Shown here piece after piece: positions 1 through 5,088 of a stretch of 5,468 bases of DNA. Origin of the DNA: Candidatus Saccharimonadota bacterium (lineage in GTDB: Bacteria > Patescibacteriota > Saccharimonadia > Saccharimonadales > Saccharimonadaceae); the NCBI GenBank assembly GCA_900556355.1, contig UNSP01000029.1, positions 1-5,468 on the forward strand, in the 5' to 3' direction. Position 1 is the first letter of the stretch. Every line of letters starts with the position of its first letter. A program made the translations under genes and the position numbers. A model generated the notes under the pieces. That model was given only the letters and a program-made list of their open reading frames with translations. It had not been told where the DNA came from and searched no databases.

Positions 1-901
1 ACCACTGTTTTAGTGCTTCTTTTTGCAACATTGTTGCATTAAGCGATTGCTCTTCGATAGCTCTACAAATTGAATCTTTCGCGTCAACTAGCCTGTAATG
101 CAAATGCCTAACCACTTCTCGCTTGTCAGGAAACAGCAATTGCGCGGCGTTACTCGGCGTAGCTGCGCGAACGTCCGCCGCCAAATCACATAAACTCTCA
201 TCAATCTCATGACCAATTCCAGTCATTGTCGGAATGCGACTGCTCGCCACCGCGCGTACCAGTTTTTCATCGTTAAAACTCGCCAAATCTTCCGCACTGC
301 CACCGCCACGAATCAAAATAATCACATCTGGAGATTCTGACATTTGATTAAAATATGATATTGCTCGCACAGCTTGATCTGCAGCATTCGCACCCTGCAC
401 ATTAACATCGGCGACTACGAATTTCACACCACCCCAACGCTCACCAGAAATCTTAATAAAGTCCGCATATCCCGCCGCTTTTGTACTGGAAATAACAGCC
501 ACCCTCTGAGGATATTGCGGTAATGGACGCTTTCTTTCAGAATTAAACAAACCCTCGACTGTTAATTTTTGTTTCAAAAGCTCAAAACTTCGCTTCAAAC
601 TTCCCTTGCCCAATGGGCGAATCTCTTGAACATTCAGGCTAAAGGCACCATTATCCCTAAGCGCCGGCATCGCTCGAACGACAACTTTCATTCCATCTTC
701 AATTGGCGTACGTAAATTGCTAAAACCAACAAAACACCGAACCAGCCCGTCGTCATCTTTCAGATCGAAAAAGGCGTATTTCGGAGGATAAGACTTGAAA
801 CTAGAAACCTCGCCCTCAACTTCAACCATTCCAGCAAAAGCCACGTCAAAAGTTTGATTGACAACTGCTATGAAATTGCTAACGCTAAATCTGGGAATCA
901 T
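1..901 (-). CDS. xseA: Exodeoxyribonuclease VII large subunit (XseA), C-terminus cut off by the window edge
   Basis: Large, catalytic subunit of exonuclease VII, which with XseB degrades single-stranded DNA to oligonucleotides in repair and recombination in the cytoplasm. I translated 300 codons by hand from an ATG at 901 (M-I-P-R-F-S-V-S-N-F); the frame is open to the left edge. Residues about 5-100 look like the N-terminal OB-fold (GMVEVEGEVSSF, then YAFFDLKD). Residues about 105 onward are the catalytic domain, with VEGLF at 115-119, VNVQG at 166-170, RGGGS at 198-202, GHEID at 230-234 and RAATPS at 245-250. D147, R198, H231 and D234 appear equivalent to the residues reported as catalytic in E. 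coli XseA (D155, R205, H238, D241; recalled, not aligned). The family usually has 400-450 residues, so about 100-150 C-terminal residues, mostly coiled coil, lie outside. The start overlaps the upstream membrane-protein gene by 17 bases with no clear Shine-Dalgarno, so co-transcription and translational coupling are likely. xseB may follow outside the window. Confidence 0.95.
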   Translation of the reverse strand, partial: MIPRFSVSNFIAVVNQTFDVAFAGMVEVEGEVSSFKSYPPKYAFFDLKDDDGLVRCFVGFSNLRTPIEDGMKVVVRAMPALRDNGAFSLNVQEIRPLGKGSLKRSFELLKQKLTVEGLFNSERKRPLPQYPQRVAVISSTKAAGYADFIKISGERWGGVKFVVADVNVQGANAADQAVRAISYFNQMSESPDVIILIRGGGSAEDLASFNDEKLVRAVASSRIPTMTGIGHEIDESLCDLAADVRAATPSNAAQLLFPDKREVVRHLHYRLVDAKDSICRAIEEQSLNATMLQKEALKQW

Positions 902-1961
902 CTGGCTTGCCGTATTTAATCAGTGCGTGTTGATAGAAAATATAGCCAAAGATAATCGTGCCAGTAAGTAAAATTGCTCGCGTCAGAATTATTCCAGCAA
1001 TCGCCAAATCCGGCGGAGTGCCCGCCATGCTTAAGAAAATAATCATAATAGTTTCATAAACTCCCGTCCCTCCAGGCGTAAACACGACAATCGCTGCCAA
1101 TCCCGCCACACCGTATCCAACCATCAAAATTGCCGGATTAACAAAAACACCCAGCGACAGAAACGCCACAGCAAACATCGCCACATCAAAAACAGTATAA
1201 ACAGCTCCCCAAATCATCGGTTTTATCAGAAGTTTCGGATGATTGGACAAATCTTGAAAATCGTCCTGCATGTCAACAAAAAACTCTTCCACTTTCTTCG
1301 ACTTCATTACTCGACGTTTTTTACCCAAGGTCACAATTTTCACCAATGTATTGATGAACTTAGACAATTTAGCGGCAGTCATCTGCATACGACGCTTTGA
1401 CGAAAACACGAAAATTAGACCAAACGTCAGCGCCAAAACCACGATAATCAGCAAGAAACTTGCCGCAACGATATAACGATTAACCTTACCGTCAATAGCC
1501 AGCGCCAACACAGCAATCACCAACAAAACCAAAAGCGACAAAAATCCCGTAACGTAACGAATCACCTGCGCAAATGTCGAACGCGCCGAACTCACGCCGA
1601 GCTTGTGCATTCGCCACGTCGTATACGAAATTCCACTAACTCCGCCCGACGGAAAAATGTGATTGACCAAATTAAGCTCCAGCGCAATCCTCGTCTGCTC
1701 CAGCCTGGAAATATGATGAATCAGATTCTTCTCTCTTAAATACGAAAAAATCATCTCGCCGCCAGCAAAGTATACGATAATCTGAAACGGCAATAGTAAG
1801 AATAATAGCCATAAATCCGCGTGCAAAAACAGATTCCACGCCTTAACGAGCTCATGCCTAGATAGAAAAATTATTATTGCCAAAACCACCAACGTCAAAA
1901 CGCTCATAATGGCTCGTGGCGATTTCAACAGTTGCAACACCTTCGGTAACATAACCTTCAT
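885..1961 (-). CDS. Integral membrane protein, UPF0104 / LPG-synthase-TM (flippase-like) family
   Basis: Polytopic inner-membrane protein of 358 residues. Hydrophobic segments are visible at about 18-34, 48-70, 134-156, 163-187, 246-273, 278-296, 302-316 and 321-345, with a weaker one near 92-112. A basic cytoplasmic-type loop, rich in Lys/Arg and Met, lies at 188-245. Family signatures are HIFPSGGVSGISY at about 101-113 and FTPGGTGVYE at 294-303. This is the membrane half of MprF-type lysylphosphatidylglycerol synthases. The soluble aminoacyl-transferase domain is absent, so lipid aminoacylation should not be assumed; lipid or isoprenoid-linked substrate handling is possible but unproven. 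It is the first gene of an operon with xseA. The ATG at 1961 is the longest choice, but a TATAAT box at 1965-1960 overlaps it. The fourth codon, an ATG at 1952, may be the real leaderless start (355 residues). No Shine-Dalgarno precedes either. Confidence 0.88.
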   Translation of the reverse strand: MKVMLPKVLQLLKSPRAIMSVLTLVVLAIIIFLSRHELVKAWNLFLHADLWLLFLLLPFQIIVYFAGGEMIFSYLREKNLIHHISRLEQTRIALELNLVNHIFPSGGVSGISYTTWRMHKLGVSSARSTFAQVIRYVTGFLSLLVLLVIAVLALAIDGKVNRYIVAASFLLIIVVLALTFGLIFVFSSKRRMQMTAAKLSKFINTLVKIVTLGKKRRVMKSKKVEEFFVDMQDDFQDLSNHPKLLIKPMIWGAVYTVFDVAMFAVAFLSLGVFVNPAILMVGYGVAGLAAIVVFTPGGTGVYETIMIIFLSMAGTPPDLAIAGIILTRAILLTGTIIFGYIFYQHALIKYGKPDDSQI

Positions 1962-1968
1962 TATACCA
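1952..1968 (-). promoter_or_regulatory. Extended -10 promoter for the UPF0104-xseA operon
   Basis: On the minus strand TGG-TATAAT runs from 1968 to 1960, a perfect -10 hexamer with the extended TGn element. Counting from the hexamer gives a transcription start near 1953-1952, which coincides with the ATG at codon 4 of the membrane-protein gene. No convincing -35 hexamer is present at 16-18 bases, so recognition would rest on the extended -10. The start site is inferred from spacing only. Confidence 0.6.
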
Positions 1969-1975
1969 CGATAAA

Positions 1976-1991
1976 TGTTATAATTACGATA
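1976..1991 (+). promoter_or_regulatory. Extended -10 promoter for the Trm11-like gene (leaderless)
   Basis: TGT-TATAAT at 1976-1984 is a perfect -10 hexamer with the extended TGn element. Taking the last T as position -7 puts +1 exactly on the A of the ATG at 1991, so the mRNA would be leaderless. This fits the absence of a Shine-Dalgarno site. The best -35 candidate, TTCATT at 1957-1962, is poor. The box lies 13 bases from the opposing -10 box of the divergent operon. Confidence 0.65.
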
Positions 1992-3184
1992 TGTTTATAG
2001 CTATTCTTGGCCGTCAACCAGAAATCTCTATCGCTGAATTAGAGGCGGTTTACGGTACTCAAAATGTCCAAAAAATCTCCAATCAAGCCGCCACGGTTAA
2101 TTGCGACAATTTTTCAATTGACAACCTCGGTGGAACGATTAAATGCGGACAAGTCATCACGAAAATAAAGTCGCAAAAATCAGACCGCAATACCCTGCTC
2201 CAAGCCTCAAAAATTATTGTTGAAAAATACACGAAAAAACTTTCGAATAGTCAGAAAAAAATAACCATCGGAATAAGTTTTTATGGCAATAAAATGGATC
2301 CGCGCTACATTCAAAAAATAGGAATTATCCTGAAAAATAACCTGAAAAAATCTGGCGTCAGTTTGCGTCTAATTCCTAATAAAACCGCGGCGCTGTCCAC
2401 TGCGACCTCTCACAATAATAAACTCGGCAGGTCTGAGGCGAAAATTGAAATTATCATAGCTAAGAACGTGTACGGAGATTTGATAATCGCTGAAAGTCGT
2501 GGCGCTCAAAATATCAATTCGTACACTCAGCGCGACCGCGGACGACCAAAGCGCGACGCCTTCGTGGGAATGCTTCCGCCCAAGCTTGCACAAATTATGA
2601 TTAACCTATCTGGTGCAAAACCTAACAATTACCTCTGGGATCCGTTTTGTGGCACAGGAACGGTACTACAAGAAGCTGCACTTATCGGCGTGAATGCTTA
2701 TGGCAGCGATTTGAGCGATAAGATGATATCTTACACGACCGAAAATATGAACTGGGTGGAAAAAACTTTTTCGACAAACACTTTCTGGCAAGCGCATCAG
2801 GCCGACGCTACCTCTGTAAAATTGACAAGTGAGCAGAAGGAGCAGATTTCTCGTGTTGTTTGCGAAACATATTTAGGTCAGCCATTTTCCGCACCACCTA
2901 GCCCAGAAAAACTTCACGAAGTAGTCGGAAATTGTAATCACATAATTAGCGATTTTCTACAAAATATCCATTCGCAAATTCGCCCAGACACGACACTTTG
3001 TATAGCCGTTCCAGCGTGGCAAAATCACGAAGGTAAATTCACCCACTTGCCTCTGATAAAGAATCTTAAAAAACTTGGATATCAACAAATTATCGATAAA
3101 AATCTCTTATATTACCGTGAAGATCAAGTTGTTGCCAGAGAAATATTGGTATTAAAACCCGCAGATATAGCCAAAACCGCTTGA
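1991..3184 (+). CDS. Trm11-like SAM-dependent RNA methyltransferase with variant motif IV
   Basis: Cytoplasmic protein of 397 residues, probably an S-adenosylmethionine-dependent RNA (likely tRNA) methyltransferase of the Trm11/THUMP-type class. The N-terminus (ILGRQPEISIAELEAVYG, 5-22) resembles the start of Trm11 proteins. Residues about 60-170 occupy the place of a THUMP-like RNA-binding region. YTQRDRGRPKRD at 178-189 and GMLPPKLAQ at 193-201 are the conserved lead-in to the catalytic domain. Motif I is DPFCGTG at 217-223, with a following acidic residue at D240 (GSDLS) and D272 (QADA). Where the family normally has DPPY (motif IV) this protein reads CETYLGQP at 291-298, so the catalytic chemistry or target may differ from the classical guanosine-N2 methylation; no gene symbol is given for that reason. 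The ATG at 1991 is chosen because the upstream -10 box leaves no room for an earlier start. The TGA stop overlaps the -35 box of the rpmA promoter. Confidence 0.88.
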   Translation: MFIAILGRQPEISIAELEAVYGTQNVQKISNQAATVNCDNFSIDNLGGTIKCGQVITKIKSQKSDRNTLLQASKIIVEKYTKKLSNSQKKITIGISFYGNKMDPRYIQKIGIILKNNLKKSGVSLRLIPNKTAALSTATSHNNKLGRSEAKIEIIIAKNVYGDLIIAESRGAQNINSYTQRDRGRPKRDAFVGMLPPKLAQIMINLSGAKPNNYLWDPFCGTGTVLQEAALIGVNAYGSDLSDKMISYTTENMNWVEKTFSTNTFWQAHQADATSVKLTSEQKEQISRVVCETYLGQPFSAPPSPEKLHEVVGNCNHIISDFLQNIHSQIRPDTTLCIAVPAWQNHEGKFTHLPLIKNLKKLGYQQIIDKNLLYYREDQVVAREILVLKPADIAKTA

Positions 3185-3216
3185 CAACTGGCTTTATTTT
3201 CGATAAACTAGAACAG
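3181..3216 (+). promoter_or_regulatory. Sigma-70-type promoter for rpmA
   Basis: A consensus -35 box TTGACA at 3181-3186 is followed after exactly 17 bases by TAAACT at 3204-3209, a 4/6 match to the -10 consensus. The predicted start is near 3216, giving an untranslated leader of about 32 bases. The -35 box contains the TGA stop codon (3182-3184) of the preceding methyltransferase gene, so rpmA can be transcribed independently of it. Read-through from upstream is also possible because no terminator separates the two genes. Confidence 0.7.
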
Positions 3217-3235
3217 ATTGTTTTATAGAAACTAT

Positions 3236-3241
3236 AAGGAG
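3236..3241 (+). promoter_or_regulatory. Ribosome binding site of rpmA
   Basis: AAGGAG lies six bases before the ATG at 3248 and is the only strong Shine-Dalgarno sequence upstream of any start codon visible in the window. It fixes the rpmA start. Its first bases fall in the 3' arm of a small AU-rich hairpin (3221-3239), which could slightly reduce its accessibility. Confidence 0.85.
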
Positions 3242-3247
3242 TAAAGA

Positions 3248-3520
3248 ATGTCAAAGGTTAAAGCTGGTGGTTCTAGTAAGAATATCCACAACAATGCTGG
3301 TCAACGTCTTGGCGTTAAGCGATTTGGCGGTCAAAAAGTTTCCGCTGGAGAAGTTCTAGTTCGCCAAACTGGTGCCACAAAGATCGCTGGTGACGGTACA
3401 TACGTTAGCCGCAATTTCACCATCCACGCTGCAAAAGATGGCGTAGTTGGCTTTAAGTCAGTTAAGAAAACCAAGTTTACCGGCAAATCAGAACGCCGAA
3501 CGCAAGTTGTTGTTCTTTAA
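3248..3520 (+). CDS. rpmA: 50S ribosomal protein L27
   Basis: Component of the large ribosomal subunit whose N-terminal tail reaches towards the peptidyl-transferase centre and P-site tRNA. At 90 residues it has normal family length. The core RLGVKRFGGQKVSAGEVLVRQ (about residues 20-40) is the unmistakable L27 signature, and the DGVVGF segment at about 64-69 matches the C-terminal DGVV motif. The tail reads SKVKAGGSSKN instead of the usual AHKKGGGSTKN, so the His is absent, and there is no N-terminal extension of the kind cleaved in Firmicutes. The usual upstream partner rplU (L21) is not beside it: a methyltransferase gene is upstream and a convergent gene downstream. It has its own promoter, a strong Shine-Dalgarno and a terminator, so it appears to be a single-gene transcription unit. 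Confidence 0.97.
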   Translation: MSKVKAGGSSKNIHNNAGQRLGVKRFGGQKVSAGEVLVRQTGATKIAGDGTYVSRNFTIHAAKDGVVGFKSVKKTKFTGKSERRTQVVVL

Positions 3521-3536
3521 TCGGTAAAAACTTTTT

Positions 3537-3573
3537 ATTAAAATAGCTCCGGTAAATACGGAGTTATTTTAAT
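3537..3573. terminator. Bidirectional intrinsic terminator between convergent genes
   Basis: A near-perfect inverted repeat pairs 3537-3551 with 3559-3573 (15 pairs, one G-T) around a 7-base loop. The CTCCG/CGGAG top of the stem is GC-rich and both flanks are A/T runs, so each strand reads a GC stem followed by T-rich sequence. It begins 16 bases after the rpmA stop and ends 5 bases after the stop of the convergent 477-residue gene, so one hairpin can serve both. Confidence 0.85.
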
Positions 3574-3578
3574 ACCAA

Positions 3579-5012
3579 TCACCTCTCTTGATAATATCCT
3601 TCACGCTTAATTCCCTCAACATCACCTACGATACCCAGACGGCGCCTACTAGCTGTCGACAAATCACTAATAATTTCACCAATCACCTGAGATATATTAC
3701 TTTTATAGCCGTCGGCTCCCCATCTGTCATTCTGCCACCCCTCAATATAACGTCTTATTCTTATTAATTTATCCAACAAGTCATTAGTTACTTCACCCAG
3801 AACCGTATTATCCTCACCCATCCGATCTACATGCTCAGTTAGCTTAACCAGACGCCTACGCTTCTCGTCTTCATTTTCAATCTCACTTTTTAGACCCTCC
3901 AGAAGACTATTTATATCATTCTTAAATTTATTCACAGACTCAGCCCTAGAAGCCTCAAGATTTCTAATTTTACCTGACTCAGATGTTATCATTTCTGAGA
4001 TCGCAGGATTATTCATTGCTGTTGGATTATATTTAATTAGCCCCCTCAGCCGATCCAGCTCTCCAGTTATATATTGAGCCTTTGCAAAAAACTGATTATC
4101 ATTATCTTCGGTAAGTTGTTTAAAACTGTCAATCGCAATCTTAAAGTCCTCAGGCAATATGTCGACATTGGCTTCGTTCGTCTCCATCGGCTTTTCAACC
4201 ACTGGGTTTTCAACCGATTTAGCTGCTGACAAATTTACTGAGTCAGTGCTTGCCTCACTCGTTTCTATTGGCTTCTCAACTGGTTCAGTTACCACCAAAT
4301 CCGCTGGGCTAGTACCTACCTTATCTGTCTCCGCTGGCTTTTTAGCTGGCTCAACCGCTGGCAAACCCACTGAGCCATTGACTTCGGTTGCCCTGATCAA
4401 CTCCATGGTCGATTCAGGTATCTTCAAGACTGGTGAATCGATGCCAATCTCATTCGTTTTCACTGGCGAAACTTCAACAGTCTTAACGGCTAGACTCCCC
4501 ATTGCGAGACTAACTTCATCATTTAAAGACTTCTCAGAATTATCTTCTGTATCCAAGTCATCGCTAGGAGTTTCTGGAGACGCTTTCACATCCAACAGCT
4601 CATTCCATTCACTATCCGGATGTTTCTGCCGCCAAATCTGCTTAGCTTCTTCAATCATTTCCTTAGGAGTTTTTCCATAAAGATACTTAATGTAATCTTC
4701 ATTTAGACCCTGAATGTCCTCCAACGGTACAAACTCAGTTTTAATATTAGTTCCAACCAGTTTATATGCTTCCATAAGCAGCTTAATCGGACCAATACCC
4801 TCCTCAGAATCAGTGTCACACACGACCGACATACCAATAGGATTCCAACCTCTGTCATACTTAACACCCTCTCCGTCTTGACCACTGCGAATAACGGTTA
4901 GTGGACGCCTTGCATTATCTGGATCGGTATCAACAGGAAAAGTTGCAACTACATAATCTTCCGGCGTTTCTTGTTTTTGTTCGAGGCTCTGTGTTGGTTT
5001 TGGTTTTTCCAT
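3579..5012 (-). CDS. Uncharacterised protein with Pro/Glu/Thr/Lys-rich repeat linker and helical C-terminus
   Basis: I do not recognise this 477-residue protein. It has no signal peptide, no membrane segment and a single Cys (C65), so it is probably cytoplasmic. Three parts are visible. Residues about 18-140 look like a compact domain (TFPVDTDPDNARRPLTV, RGWNPIGMSVVCDTDSEEGIG, then charged helices to HPDSEWNELLDV). Residues about 141-290 are a low-complexity, acidic, Pro/Glu/Thr/Lys-rich stretch with degenerate repeats built on EPxxKPxET. Residues about 290-477 are mostly charged helix, with coiled-coil character around 310-425 (LDRLRGLIK, NLEASRAESVNKF, ENEDEKRRRLVKL). The ATG at 5012 is supported by an in-frame TAG nine bases upstream (5021-5019) and by a strong promoter ending there; there is no Shine-Dalgarno. 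A scaffold or adaptor role would suit this layout but is only a guess. It lies downstream of a receiver-protein gene on the same strand, with a terminator between them. Confidence 0.85.
   Translation of the reverse strand: MEKPKPTQSLEQKQETPEDYVVATFPVDTDPDNARRPLTVIRSGQDGEGVKYDRGWNPIGMSVVCDTDSEEGIGPIKLLMEAYKLVGTNIKTEFVPLEDIQGLNEDYIKYLYGKTPKEMIEEAKQIWRQKHPDSEWNELLDVKASPETPSDDLDTEDNSEKSLNDEVSLAMGSLAVKTVEVSPVKTNEIGIDSPVLKIPESTMELIRATEVNGSVGLPAVEPAKKPAETDKVGTSPADLVVTEPVEKPIETSEASTDSVNLSAAKSVENPVVEKPMETNEANVDILPEDFKIAIDSFKQLTEDNDNQFFAKAQYITGELDRLRGLIKYNPTAMNNPAISEMITSESGKIRNLEASRAESVNKFKNDINSLLEGLKSEIENEDEKRRRLVKLTEHVDRMGEDNTVLGEVTNDLLDKLIRIRRYIEGWQNDRWGADGYKSNISQVIGEIISDLSTASRRRLGIVGDVEGIKREGYYQER
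4152..4472 (-). repeat. Degenerate repeats coding for the EPxxKPxET linker
   Basis: Within the 477-residue protein, four related segments can be lined up: residues 181-196 (VSPVKTNEIGIDSPVL), 221-239 (EPAKKPAETDKVGTSPADL), 244-262 (EPVEKPIETSEASTDSVNL) and 269-287 (NPVVEKPMETNEANVDILP). The two central copies are 23 residues (69 bases) apart. The DNA also keeps partial similarity (codons for EKP and ET recur), which suggests origin by tandem duplication followed by drift. The first copy is the weakest. Confidence 0.65.
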
Positions 5013-5051
5013 ATATAACTACTTTATACCAAAAAACAAACAAAAAGTCAA
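5012..5051 (-). promoter_or_regulatory. Strong promoter of the 477-residue gene, built into the upstream terminator
   Basis: On the minus strand TTGACT (5051-5046, 5/6 to the -35 consensus) is followed after exactly 17 bases by TATAAA (5028-5023, 5/6), with the extended element TGG just before it (5031-5029). The predicted start is the A at 5016, only four bases before the ATG at 5012, so the transcript should be almost leaderless. The 17-base spacer is the T-rich tract of the preceding gene's terminator. Confidence 0.7.
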
Positions 5052-5072
5052 CCCCCTAAGAGGCTGACTTTT
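5029..5072 (-). terminator. Intrinsic terminator of the receiver-protein gene
   Basis: Read on the minus strand, AAAAGTCAGCC (5072-5062) pairs with GGTTGACTTTT (5053-5043) around an 8-base loop: 11 pairs with one G-U. A T-rich tract broken by single Gs follows (5046 to 5031). It lies 16 bases after the stop of the receiver gene. On the plus strand the G-U becomes an A-C mismatch and no T-tract of this length follows, so the hairpin is oriented for the minus strand. Confidence 0.8.
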
Positions 5073-5088
5073 CGCTCGATTTACTTCT

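Noticed and set aside
1270..1476. Open frame of 68 codons on the plus strand inside the membrane-protein gene
   Set aside because: It lies wholly antisense to a gene with clear family motifs, has no initiation signals, and its product resembles nothing.
885..1961. Annotation of the membrane protein as a full MprF lysylphosphatidylglycerol synthase
   Set aside because: Only the membrane part is present; the soluble aminoacyl-transferase domain is missing and the next gene is xseA.
2369..2593. Open frame of 74 codons on the minus strand inside the Trm11-like gene
   Set aside because: Antisense shadow of the conserved RD..RP..GMLPPKLAQ region; no start signals.
4159..4680. Open frame of 173 codons on the plus strand opposite the 477-residue gene
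   Set aside because: Its Ser/Thr/Phe-rich product is the antisense reading of the Pro/Glu/Thr/Lys repeat region. It has no promoter or ribosome binding site and the minus-strand gene has far better support.
4703..4885. Open frame of 60 codons on the minus strand in another frame of the 477-residue gene
   Set aside because: Same-strand out-of-frame shadow with no ribosome binding site and no recognisable content.
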